In this document: piece after piece, positions 11,196-20,018 of the stretch
Layout: every line of letters starts with the position of its first letter
Position numbering within the stretch: position 1 is the first letter of the stretch
The notes under the pieces: model-generated
The model's input: the letters and a program-made list of their open reading frames with translations, nothing else
The model's database searches: none
Told to the model about the DNA's origin: nothing
Made by a program: the position numbers and the translations under genes
Assembly: GCA_020650975.1 (NCBI GenBank)
Contig: JAIPMN010003091.1
Location: 1 to 20,832 of the forward strand
Source: Apostichopus californicus
Taxonomy: Eukaryota; Echinodermata; Holothuroidea; Aspidochirotida; Stichopodidae
Length of the DNA stretch: 20,832 nt
Reading direction: 5' to 3'

Positions 11196-11213
11196 GGGGG
11201 GGGGGGGTGGGGG
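11196..11213. repeat. Poly-G tract
   Basis: A run of 12 G, then T, then further G. A related G-rich segment (GGGGGAGGGAGGGGG) sits at 11428-11442. Confidence 0.9.
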
Positions 11214-11711
11214 CATCCTGATGTGAATTATTATAAACATAAAATTTCTGAACCTTCAAATATGTATAACATTCTGCTATGACTCATGTTTTTGTTTTCA
11301 TCATCCATGCTATTTATAACACAAACTACCAGATCAATTCTGGGGGTGGGTCTTTATACAGAAAAGCACGAAATGCAATGATCTTGAAAACTTCTTTTAT
11401 GCTATCTTTAGAATGGTGGAATGAGAAGGGGGAGGGAGGGGGATGCAAGGATCACTCAAGTCATATTTGATATATTTCTTAATTTGAAAATAACTACATT
11501 ACATGGAGTATTGTCTGCTGGCAGGAAGGACTAGGTGATATTGTAGCTTGCATCAGGTGATTGTAGGCTTAATAAAGAAGTTGCAGTGTCTACTAAAGTA
11601 TCATATACATCATATACAGGCTGTCAAGCAGCTCAGTAATCTACAGAGACACAGTACAACAGTCTCATGCAAGTTTGAAGTTACAGCTTTCTCTTTTAGT
11701 AATGAATCATT

Positions 11712-11791
11712 TTAATAATATATGCTATTGTCCATTAACATAGTCATATCCTGTAAGTTCAACGGTTCGTTACCTAATATAGAGGTATGGG
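11712..11791 (-). CDS. Candidate terminal exon of the minus-strand gene
   Basis: On the minus strand one of the best acceptors in the window (TTTCCTGCTTCCTTCTCCAG) precedes a frame that is open only in phase 1: two bases, then 25 codons beginning HTSILGNEPLNLQ and ending MDNSIYY, then TAA. Phases 0 and 2 stop after 5 and 7 codons. Exon A, the next well-supported exon upstream, ends in phase 1 with G, so a direct splice would make GCC (Ala) at the joint and run cleanly into this tail. An ATTAAA overlaps the stop codon. I see no homology, and a 25-codon opening is not rare by chance, so this rests on the acceptor plus the phase match. Confidence 0.25.
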
Positions 11792-12335
11792 CTGGAGAAG
11801 GAAGCAGGAAATAAATTAGCATGAAATATATGCTACTAAAACTAGCACCAACTGAGTGGTTTGCCTTTTAGGGTGTTTTCTATTTTTTTTAAAGTTACTT
11901 TATAATTGAACTGTCATTGTCAGGATACTTCCTACTACTTGCTAAAAGGACATGAAGTTAAAAAATCCAAAACGGGGGAAAAGCCTGGTTTGATAGCCTG
12001 TATATATACTTTAAAGTGTAAGCTTAGGTACTGCAGATGGGAGAGTGCAAATGTTGTTTGGAGACAGATAAGAGAAGAGGAAAGTTAACTCACTTCATTA
12101 GGAGGGAGTTAAAACCAAAGTAACAAAATGTCATTGACATGTATATAATACTTTTTCCTCCGATGTAAAAGCAAATAGAAAAAAACACAACAACGAGAAG
12201 CAAGCAGATAGCACCAGATTAGTATAGCCACAGGTGTAATCAGCTTATCATATTAATTAATGACACGATAGAATAGTTCCCCCAAAAATGCCAACTTGAT
12301 CCCCTCCTGCAATCCTGTCTCCAATTTTATGCAAT
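11792..12335. other. Non-coding stretch, no gene seen
   Basis: The upstream side of the candidate acceptor at 11792 is intron-like on the minus strand. A 60-codon plus-strand open frame near 11906 has no supporting signals. Confidence 0.45.
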
Positions 12336-12363
12336 CCCCACCCCCAACCCCCACTCCCCCCAC
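12336..12363. repeat. C-rich tract
   Basis: A CCCCACCCCCAACCCCCACTCCCCCC-type run. It is low complexity and four C-runs make it a possible i-motif, or a G-quadruplex on the minus strand. Confidence 0.85.
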
Positions 12364-12950
12364 CTAATGCTCCATTTCACACACATCAATATATTATATG
12401 CAGTCTAATTTATACAGTATTATGTAAAAATACTAGTGTGAAAGTTCACCAACCATTAAACACACTAGTCCTGTAAATGGGAAATGATAAAAGGTAGCAG
12501 AAACCCAAAACAATTCCATTGAAAACCTAAAGAACGATGTCATGATAAACTTTAAACAGACTTAAGACCGGCCACACCAGCTGGTTGATGATGCTGCAGA
12601 ACAGGGAACGTATTGTAAAAATCACATGATCCAATTTAAATATCCAAAATCAAATATTGGTGTGTTTAAAACCTAGCTGACCTAAAAATGATGTTCCCAA
12701 CAGTGACCCCATGGAAACCAAAATAAAAGTGGCAAAATTATGTGAAATTTAATTGTCACTTACATTTTAACTGTCAGCATTATGCACAGAAAGAAAATAT
12801 ATAGAGTTGATTAATAAAATAGCACCACTTTCTACAAGACCATTCTTTTCATTTAACATTACTTTGCACCCAATTTTCTAATGATAATTAGCTCTACAGA
12901 AAGTTACAGTAACTTGATAATCTTACGAATGCCCGTCGGTATGTAGGACT

Positions 12951-12985
12951 GGGAGGGGGGAGGGAGGGAGGGAGGGAGGGAGGGG
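12951..12985 (+). repeat. (GGGA)n tract, predicted G-quadruplex
   Basis: A GGGAGGGGGG block is followed by about six AGGG units in 35 bp, with single-base loops. This far exceeds the usual four-run requirement for intramolecular G-quadruplex folding. On the minus strand, the sense strand of the inferred gene, it is a CCCT polypyrimidine tract. A minus-strand open frame of 88 codons crosses it only because the repeat encodes SLPP-type low complexity. Confidence 0.85.
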
Positions 12986-14354
12986 AAATCGACTCCAGGA
13001 TTAGGGGGGCAATTAATAGCAGAAGACAATGGTTGTGTCTAGTGGGGCAGACATTACAAGGCAGAGTGAGGGGAGGGGCCGAGTGTGGAGAGGGAACGAT
13101 ACGAAACAGTTGTACACTCTTAAAAATTTGATTCATGTACGATGAAACTTTGATTCGCACATCATAGATCTTTCAAGATGGTCAAGTGGCCCAGCTCTGA
13201 TAGGAAGGTTTCAAATTGATTCTTGAAAAGAGCACTCAAGAAAATATGCCAAACAATAGACAGGGAATGTATGCTAGCGGATGCAATAAAACAGGAACCA
13301 TATTTACTAAGGTGGTAGTATAAAGTGTGTTTAAAAGTGTTTTCCCACCCAGCTCAGTAATTTTTCTGAAGACACGAGATAGTTAAGGCTGCGGATACAT
13401 CATTCTTCTGACAAGATCAAGATCTGACATAAACTTGTGTCGCTAATCTATCTATCTATATAACATTTAGTACCAATCAAATGTGCACATTAGCGCACAT
13501 ATAAGCTTCAATCGACAATACATTGACAGACAGTGTCCAGCTGAAGCCGATAATAAGGAAATCTGATATTAAAGTTAAAGGGAAGGAAATACAGAGAGGT
13601 ATTTAATAGATGGATTCGCTGCCAGCATTTAAGGAAAAAGGAAACTGTCTTTCAACATCTGATAAAAACGTACGACGGTGTCTGTAAGGGAGAACTTCCT
13701 GTACTGATGAATCACTAGAAAAAGAAATCCAGCGATTTCTCTTTTAATGTTAACAGATCTCACATTTCAATCTGAACCTAATAATATGGGCACTTATATC
13801 AATTAATGCACTGCAGTAACTTAGGATGTTTTAAGTGAAGTCACAGGCAAGAATAGTACCATACTGTATACCTTATATGCTAGGGAATTGCTTTAAATAT
13901 CACTTTACAAAATACCAGAGGATTTGAATAACTTAAACTGTCTCTTCTTGAACGGATCATTAAACACTAATATTCTCTAAACATTGATGAAACAGTTTAG
14001 TTTTAAGGTTGATGAGACGAAAAGAGAATTATGCAAAATTCAAAATGTATTTGATTATGGCAGTGTCTGTGCTATAGCTGTGTGGGTGCTTTTGTCAAAT
14101 GACCTTTGACATATGATCGTAACAACCTCATTGGCTGACTTTTGACATCAAAGGGAGTTCTAATTACTACACGATAGCTAGGTCAAGCATTCATAATACT
14201 GTAGATTAACAGCCTAAGTCCATTTATACCTGTGCTTGAGCCTATTCGTAAAGATATTACTTTATGCTGATACTTTGCATCAGGTTTGATTGATCATATT
14301 AAAAGTGAAGTAAAAAAGGGACGAGTGCAAGAGATCAGACATGCAGTCATCTGT
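12986..14354. other. Intron-like stretch downstream of exon A
   Basis: In the inferred minus-strand gene this is intron between exon A and the candidate terminal exon. One reasonable acceptor near 13562 (TTTAACTTTAATATCAG) leads into frames open in all three phases for 17-31 codons, but none has a matching donor or recognisable content. A short ATCT microsatellite is at about 13446-13460. Confidence 0.4.
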
Positions 14355-14388
14355 CTGTGTGTGTGTGTTTCTCTGTGTTTGTGTGTGA
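14355..14388 (-). promoter_or_regulatory. CA-repeat after the exon A donor
   Basis: On the minus strand this is an interrupted CA-rich tract starting about 50 nt downstream of the exon A 5' splice site. Exon B has the same element at a similar distance (16882-16896), so it was part of the duplicated unit or has been kept in both. Intronic CA repeats near 5' splice sites are known hnRNP L type splicing regulators in vertebrates; a role here is inferred. A poly-A-rich segment (plus-strand poly-T at 14401-14428) separates it from the donor. Confidence 0.35.
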
Positions 14389-14439
14389 CTAGCTATCGCT
14401 CTTTTTTTTCTTTTCCTTTTTTTTTTTTGTGGCTCAAAC

Positions 14440-14532
14440 CTGGTTCTTCCTCAGATTCTTCCTCAGATTCTTCCTGAGGTAGTACAGGGGGTGGTGGTGG
14501 TGGTTCTATATCTTGTGGAGGCGGCGGTATAT
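14440..14532 (-). CDS. Exon A: Pro/Glu-rich linker exon, phase 1-1
   Basis: This is an internal exon of an unrecognised minus-strand gene. The acceptor is TTGCTTCTGTCCAAAG, the donor is CCAG|GTTTGAG, and the length is 93 nt with two leading bases, 30 codons and one trailing base, so it can be skipped or included without shifting frame. It encodes (D)IPPPPQDIE, then a run of six prolines, VLPQ, and an acidic tail EESEEESEEEP. A 12-bp unit (GAAGAATCTGAG) is tandemly repeated in the tail. The proline block could bind SH3, WW or profilin-type partners, and the two SEEE sites fit the casein kinase 2 consensus. There is no tyrosine. It is paralogous to exon B, 2.49 kb upstream in transcription order, in splice sites, phase and layout. 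Composition and the 1-1 phase recall the small disordered exons of titin PEVK regions, but V and K are nearly absent, so that is only an analogy. Confidence 0.7.
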
Positions 14533-14570
14533 CTTTGGACAGAAGCAAATGTAACAGTCAGTTCATGTTA
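14533..14570 (-). promoter_or_regulatory. Exon A acceptor and conserved intron flank
   Basis: The pyrimidine-rich acceptor ends TTCTGTCCAAAG on the minus strand. The flank (plus strand AGAAGCAAATGTAAC and on) aligns with the matching flank of exon B (AAGGAAATGTTA, about 17020-17050). The duplication therefore included intron sequence on this side. Confidence 0.5.
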
Positions 14571-15158
14571 CCTTTGTATACACTTATCCTGGTATTTATA
14601 TCCCATATCATCACCAGAGATGATGTGCCAATAGTAGTCAGTAATAGTATGAAAAGAGGGTTGGACCAATGGCAGAATTGGAGGATCACTTTGAGATTCC
14701 ATGGGTAAAGAGTGGACCTGCCAGATACCATATGGAGCTCTTTCAAGAGCATATAGGGCAACTGAATGGGGAGGTGGTGCCCTGGCAGTACTGTAGTTCT
14801 CTGTTACACCACTTGACGTTAGCTTCATTGATGAATGGACAGTGCAAAACCAACTGAAGTTTGTCAGAGACTTTCATCAAATTATGCATGTGGATTTCAC
14901 ACCGAGAATGACCGGCTAATTCTTTCATATATTTTTACGGTGTCCACTGTCAGGGACAACCGAAGAGGGTCACAAGGTCTGCAGTTCGAAGGGGCAAATT
15001 ATTAGCAAGATTAAACGGTCCTGATGAAAGTCAGCAAATTTTAGTATATGTATTAGTATATCAATGTAGTACACCACCATATGTTTAGGCTAAAATTCTG
15101 ATGGGATTACTTTACCTCCTCTGTGAATAAAACTTTAACCTGAACAGTGATCAGTATT
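14571..15158. other. Stretch with several open frames, no gene called
   Basis: Open frames occur on both strands between 14558 and 14928. The minus-strand frame at 14568-14828 contains a proline-bearing segment (TARAPPPHSVALYALERAPY) followed by a possible CAG|GTCCAC donor, but the upstream AACTACAG lacks a polypyrimidine tract. The plus frame at 14669-14857 (MAELEDHFEIPWVK start) is equally plausible in composition. With competing frames and no good splice pair I leave it uncalled, though it is richer in GC than its flanks. Confidence 0.35.
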
Positions 15159-15182
15159 CCCCCCCCCCCCCACCCCTCCCCT
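15159..15182. repeat. Poly-C tract
   Basis: A run of 13 C is followed by ACCCCTCCCC. A further run of nine C lies at 15906-15914. Confidence 0.9.
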
Positions 15183-16881
15183 TCTCCTTCCAAAATTGAG
15201 TACACTAAAGTATGCTGCAAGTTTTGAAAAGTTCTTTCCTGATGGTTCTACGCCCCTAGGTTCTTCCAGACATCGAGTTGTCAATTAGTCAATTAAATGT
15301 CTCAGTCAGGAAAAATACTTTTGAGATTTTGCAGTCGTCTATGCTTGGCAAAAGTTGTAGCATGAGGGTGACCATTCTAGCATATTTGGGGTCAATGTTG
15401 ATGACTGTTCACCCACTCCTTACCGAAAGCGAATATACATAACAAGTATATTGAATATACATTCACTCAACATACAGTAGGGCTACAAAACTGTGGAAAG
15501 TCTAATAATATAATACTTTGTACACTTTAATCTAACAAGCCATTTCAAGTAGTTGCTTTGTGAGATGGTTATTAATCAGTTATATGTTGTAACTATCCAA
15601 TAACAACCTATTAAACTGTAGTTAATTACATACAGTAGCATAATTAATGATTTTTTATATCAAATATTTCAAATAAGAGTATGATGTTTCCTTATAGTAA
15701 TGTTTTTATTTTTTTTTAACACTGATATAAAGCAGTGTCTGTCAAGGAACCAAATTCAAAACAAACTCTTTGCTCATGAAACCTCCACTTGGCATATCAA
15801 GAAAGATCTGCTAGGGTGTATGGCTTACTTTGGTCAATTGCAATTCATATTTTGTGTAACACTTCGTAGGGTACCGTAACATTGTTGACCCAACTCCATG
15901 TGCTACCCCCCCCCTGCTACGTGGAATGTGGCATCAGGTGATCAACACATCTGACAGGTATACCCAAAATCCTTACAGACTGTAAGACATAATTGAAAAC
16001 TCTGATGATGTGAACCTCTCACATGAAACAATGTTAGAGAGTAAAAATACACAATAGAAAAAGAAAAAAAAATGAAGCAATTTGAACTGAAAAGGATGTC
16101 ATGTAAACTTCAAAATCTACTCAAAAACATATAACTAAAATGTGATTCAACAGTGCAGAGAGTTTGCAAAGCCCTACATGAAAGGATCTGCAGTGATCGA
16201 TTGAAATCCACGACGGGATCTTCTGAAAAAATTATTGTGAATGGCATGATCGAGTTAAACAGAAAGTGATTTATTGTAGTAACTACTTGAGCTGTCAAAT
16301 GTTTCAACTATTAAACCGAATATGTCTGTTGGAACTGAAAGGAGAAAAGTCGATGCAATTTTGTGAGTTTGTAAATTAAAAGCCGATGGGTGCTATAATG
16401 AAAACGGAAATGAAAAGAGTCTTGATTAGTAAAACCCTGTTTAATATTCCCCACTAATGGCTAACAAATTAGTCGGAGCTGATTTCAAGTTAATAAGTAA
16501 AGAAATGATAATAAGAGCGATTAAGAACTAGAAGACAAAACAACGACAAAAATTCTGCACTCAGAGAAAGTACTTCAACCCATTTATACGTCATTCTATC
16601 AGTTTCAATTTATGAATAATGATCGACGGAAAAGAAACAGTTTTCCATACATTTCTACGATGATCCTTGTTACCTTTTCTTGATATTTTTCTCTTTCGTT
16701 TTATTCGGTTTCTATTTTGGTAGAAAAAAAATTATGTTAATAAAAGAAGCCAGTCTACCGAACACCATGGAGTGGGTTATTGAACCTTGTGCCAAGCCTG
16801 TTTGACCGAACAGACTAGTGACTTAGGCAAAAATAAGATTTGTTATTCGATAGCGGAATGAATTTGATTTAAGAAGCGGTG
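15183..16881. other. Intron-like stretch between exons B and A
   Basis: This is AT-rich DNA with stops throughout. In the inferred minus-strand gene it is the body of the intron joining exon B to exon A. I found no third copy of the exon here (no second CCAAAG|AT with a CCAG|GTTTGAG partner). Confidence 0.5.
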
Positions 16882-16896
16882 GTGTGTGTGTGTGTG
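16882..16896 (-). promoter_or_regulatory. CA-repeat after the exon B donor
   Basis: On the minus strand this is an uninterrupted CA repeat starting 32 nt downstream of the exon B 5' splice site. It is the counterpart of the CA-rich tract after exon A. The sequence between tract and donor also shows short matches in the two copies (plus strand GTGTGTGACTA). Confidence 0.4.
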
Positions 16897-16928
16897 ACTA
16901 TTAGCGGTAGTCTATTTATAGCTCAAAC

Positions 16929-17009
16929 CTGGTTCGTCCTCAGGTTCGGGCTGGTGATAAGGTTCGGGGGCTGGTGGTTCATATTGTTGTTGAGGAGGTG
17001 GCATCGCAT
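16929..17009 (-). CDS. Exon B: Pro/Gln/Glu-rich linker exon, phase 1-1
   Basis: This is an internal exon of the same minus-strand gene as exon A. The acceptor is ATTTCCTTATATCCAAAG, the donor is CCAG|GTTTGAG, and the length is 81 nt (two bases, 26 codons, one base). It encodes (D)AMPPPQQQYEPP followed by APEPYHQPEPEDEP. Like exon A it moves from proline-rich to acidic and ends EP, but it has two tyrosines in YxxP motifs (YEPP and YHQP), the kind of site that Crk/Nck-type SH2 domains bind when phosphorylated, and it has no serine. It is shorter than exon A, lacks the proline-six run, and has a PEP repeat instead of the SEEE repeat. Because both exons are 1-1, they can be joined in series (the junction reads GAT, Asp) or used as alternatives. 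The gene is not recognised; a disordered linker of a cytoskeletal, adaptor or titin-like protein would fit. Confidence 0.72.
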
Positions 17010-17050
17010 CTTTGGATATAAGGAAATGTTATATACACGTCAGACATTGT
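17010..17050 (-). promoter_or_regulatory. Exon B acceptor and conserved intron flank
   Basis: The acceptor ends TTATATCCAAAG on the minus strand. It shares CCAAAG|AT with exon A, and the following plus-strand AAATGTTA...GTCAG...ATTGTAA aligns loosely with the exon A flank, marking this edge of the duplicated block. Confidence 0.5.
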
Positions 17051-17835
17051 AATTTATAAAAGAGAAGCAAAAATGCAAATCGCACACATACTGTATCATA
17101 GCAATCCAAACCCTATGTAACGTTTGGTTACTTTATCACTGATACATGTATGCAAGTCCCTTAATTTTACATGCTGTAGATACAGCAGGTGCTTAATGCA
17201 TCATACCACCAGCACAAAAAAAGTCACTGAAAATATGAAAATAGCAAAGCTTAGGCAACTACATAAGTTTTCTTAGTTACAGTATGTCAGATATAGCTAT
17301 AAATTTTTCAAAAATGATGAAATATGTATGTTTTGCTTAGATCTTTAATTATTTTTTTACTTTTCACCAGTCTGTATCATGAAATTTCTGTCGATGGAAC
17401 ATTCAATACAGACTATACGTTCCTCTCGTGTAATATTTTCAAATATCGTCTTCATCTTCGTTTCGTTTCATTCTTGCGTCTGAAACCGTCTGAGTTTTCC
17501 ATGGACGCTGGGTCACGCTATTAAAATATGTTCTTCCTTGCATCGTACCAGTGATCAATGTTGTTTATTCCTTGTAACATGAATCTTGAACACTGACTGG
17601 ATGGGCATATATATAAACGTCTGCATATATATATACAGTAACATGTTTACCACTAACGCACCTGACATAATTATAAGATCGAAAGGTGTACATTAAACCA
17701 ACAAACTAACATATTCTATCCAGATCTGACACAGGATCCACACTGCAAACTGAGAACGTTAGCAGTTACAGTAAGGAGGAAGCCTATTAGCCTACCATAT
17801 ACATCACAATCACTTCAAGTGAGGCTGTGACTCAC
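17051..17835. other. Intron-like stretch, CpG-bearing segment
   Basis: A segment at about 17400-17520 is denser in CpG than its surroundings. It has short protein-like minus-strand frames (for example a CCATGG-started MENSDGFRRK reading), but none reaches a usable donor before a stop. The rest is AT-rich, with TATATA runs near 17608-17632. Confidence 0.4.
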
Positions 17836-17856
17836 CGGTACGTTTTGTTATTTTTC
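17836..17856 (-). CDS. Candidate 21-nt microexon, phase 1-1
   Basis: On the minus strand a T-rich acceptor (TTGTTGTTTTTGAAAG) precedes 21 nt ending CCG, followed by a strong GTGAGTC donor. In phase 1 it reads (xGA) KITKRT plus a trailing G. That G joins to the AT of exon B to make GAT (Asp), giving KITKRT-DAMPPP across the joint. It would be a basic hexapeptide next to the proline/acidic linker and could be included without changing frame. Several GTGAGT words are expected by chance in 20 kb, so this stands on the donor, the T-rich acceptor and the phase match only. Confidence 0.2.
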
Positions 17857-19048
17857 CTTTCAAAAACAACAAAATTCTTTAGGCATTACTAAAATGCCTA
17901 TAACACTACAGTAAGTTTACAGTTATCAATGGTTCAATGCTTTAGTGTTAGTATAACACCATACACGTACATAACTTACCACTTAAAATCACAACCACAC
18001 ACTGTTAATGGCACTTCTGACTTTCAGAGGGTACTCAACCTTTTACAACACTTTAAAGGATGACATTACAATAGGCAGAATTTTGAAGTCCTGGTTTTGT
18101 TATGGATCAAGAAAAATAATCATACAGTAGCTATTCTGGTTAAATTCAAGATAATCACCTTTAAAATAATTCCAAAACCTCTGGGATCCTCCATTAAGGC
18201 TAACTCCGTTATGACATTATCTCTTCAGTGCCGGCCTTAATGTCAATCCATTGTTTCATAAATTCTCATAACCCAACCGAAACATGTCTTTTTTAACTTC
18301 ATGTAAATAACGGAGCAGTTCCTTTAATGACATAAAGTAAACATTTGTAAGACAATGTAAACATTATTGTCATTTGAGGTCATACAAAGTATTATGATTT
18401 CCCATTTTGTGTTGTGTATGTGAGGAAGCCGACCTAATATTCTATGTATCAGACGATATAATCCAGTCACTTGAATTAACAGCCGTAATTGAAAGGGTCA
18501 TTTTCTCGAACAATGAAAGTGATGTAAAATTACAACCTGCACTGACAGCAGTGGTATTAAACTGTCTAAAATATATGCAAATAAAGTCATCCTTTACCCT
18601 TATAGTGTCAAAAATTTTGATGCAATTGATTGAGAATCACATAGTTTGCACACATACCGCTGACATATATGCCGTAGAATTACAAATTAGCTTCTACGTA
18701 CCTCTCTTGAATTAAGTAAACATTGAAATAATACTAATTACCTGATTTGTTTAATATCTGGTAATTTTTTACATACTTTAATAGGAAAGCAAGATTGTTG
18801 CGGGAATGTTTCCTCAATTTCTGTGACATTTCACATTGACCTGAGCAACTAAACTAAAACTAAACTATTTCAGTGTAGTTTTATATCAGATGAACAGATC
18901 TATAAGGGTATGCAGACCATACAGATACTGTACATATATACCAGGTGTGCTGTTCATAAACACATATCATATGACATATGTACAGTACAGTGTGCACTTA
19001 TCACATAGATCAAAGTAAAAACTGGTATTCTATGAATAGATCCATTAT
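17857..19048. other. Stretch with one protein-like open frame, uncalled
   Basis: A plus-strand frame from about 18407 to 18715 is open for 102 codons, with balanced composition (segments such as EADLIFYVSDD and ALTAVVLNCLKYM). It has no ATG until its second half, no good donor and no recognised family. A few frames this long are expected by chance. An inverted repeat CATTAAGGC...GCCTTAATG (18192-18200 with 18234-18242) lies nearby. Confidence 0.35.
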
Positions 19049-19312
19049 ACATTTTTACCTACAGCAGTGTAGACGAACTGTACAGTTTTATGCACATGAT
19101 ATACATACTATATACTTTACAAGATATACACATGCAACTATAGCAAACAAGGCATAGTACATTTTTACCTACTGCAGTGTACACTACTGTACAGTTTTAT
19201 GCACGTGATATACTACATACTTAACAAGATGTACACTGTATGCAACCATAGCAAATAAGGCATTCATGTAAGGTAGTACTTTTTTTACCTACTGCAGTGT
19301 ACACTACTGTAC
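19049..19312. repeat. Tandem repeat, two full units plus a partial, 110-120 bp
   Basis: Units begin at about 19049, 19159 and 19279. Each starts with (A/T)TTTTTACCTAC(A/T)GCAGTGTA followed by CTGTAC. The first two continue with AGTTTTATGCAC(A/G)TGATATAC, then (T/A)ACAAGAT(A/G)TACAC, CATAGCAAA-type sequence and AAGGCAT. The third copy breaks off shortly after CTGTACC, where the hairpin at 19315 begins. The copies differ by about 10-20 percent and by small indels. Confidence 0.85.
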
Positions 19313-19314
19313 CT

Positions 19315-19409
19315 GTTCCAGCCCACAGTATAAGCCTTTCTAAAAGTAAAGGCATACTGTATAGCCCAAAGGGATTGTTAAAAGATCGATATATTTCACA
19401 GGCTGGAAC
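19315..19409. repeat. Nested inverted repeat
   Basis: The outer arms GTTCCAGCC (19315-19323) and GGCTGGAAC (19401-19409) are perfectly complementary. Just inside the left arm is a compact hairpin, ACAGTAT-aa-GCCTTT (19325-19339) pairing with AAAGGC-ATACTGT (19348-19360). It has 13 base pairs, a two-base bulge and an eight-base loop. Confidence 0.7.
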
Positions 19410-19986
19410 GAAACTGTGAAGGATAAGACCGGATCCACAGGCTTAATACTTGATAAGAACCTCTGATCTGCCATCTTAACTTTGAAATCAAAACAATTGA
19501 AATTTTAATAATGATAAATGACATAAATTTAGCTCGATCACAGATTTTGAGAACCGTTAACAAACAAATACTTTGAAGAGTGTAAGACAATTGAATTCTT
19601 AGCTAATAGCTTAAATTAATAGGCAGTTTTATGACTTTCATTATATTTCTAAGGCTAAAAGTAAGGCTAATAATATCACTTGAAAATTTTCTACTTTGAG
19701 CAGGAAGATTTTGTGAACTAATACAGTACTTTGCATACTTCTTTTCATACTTTTGGTTTCCTAAACCATTGACCACTTTACCTTCTAATATGTGGGCAAC
19801 TATTCATGGGAATTCTTTATAATTCAATGAAAGCATCAAGCAGTTAAAACTGGGAGGGTCAAAGATTATCAGCTTTGAGTCTATGATTCATGGAGAATTC
19901 AGAAAGATTTCTTCCTTTGGTACCTGCTGGACCATGACTATGGAGAGCAGGATTATAGTGCAGAAAGTGGAAGTATTCAGTTTTGC
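19410..19986. other. Non-coding stretch, no gene seen
   Basis: This is AT-rich sequence with short open frames only and no splice-supported exon. Confidence 0.5.
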
Positions 19987-20018
19987 ACACAAGTACATGT
20001 ACACAAGTACATGTACAC
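19987..20018. repeat. 14-bp tandem repeat with palindromic core
   Basis: ACACAAGTACATGT is repeated exactly twice (19987-20000 and 20001-20014) and then partly. Each unit junction holds the palindrome GTACATGTAC. Confidence 0.85.

Noticed and set aside
12560-12610. A minus-strand acceptor-like TTCCCTGTTCTGCAG followed by CATCATCAACCAGCTGG
   Set aside because: In the phase set by exon A it stops quickly, and the available donors are poor.
12894-13160. A minus-strand 88-codon frame rich in SLPPSLPP
   Set aside because: The apparent proline-rich segment is just the translation of the (CCCT)n repeat, and it has no splice support.
13470-13562. A possible minus-strand acceptor (TTTAACTTTAATATCAG) opening frames in all three phases
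   Set aside because: There is no matching donor, and openness in all phases means the frame gives no support. One phase is merely hydrophobic with no recognisable content.
14440-14532. Collagen, or a true titin PEVK exon, as the identity of exons A and B
   Set aside because: Collagen exons are phase 0 with Gly-X-Y, which is absent here. PEVK exons share the 1-1 phase and size but are rich in V and K, which these nearly lack, so only an analogy is justified.
14568-14857. Competing frames on both strands, one with APPPHSVALYALERAP
   Set aside because: The possible minus-strand acceptor has no polypyrimidine tract, and the opposite strand reads equally well, so neither can be preferred.
17439-17525. 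A minus-strand frame SVTQRPWKTQTVSDARMKRN leading to an acidic EDEDDI end
   Set aside because: It looks protein-like, but it hits a stop without a donor, and I find no good acceptor that would make it a last exon upstream of exons A and B.
18407-18715. A 102-codon plus-strand open frame with rather protein-like composition
   Set aside because: There is no ATG in its first half, no convincing donor and no recognised family. Two or three frames of this length are expected by chance at this base composition.
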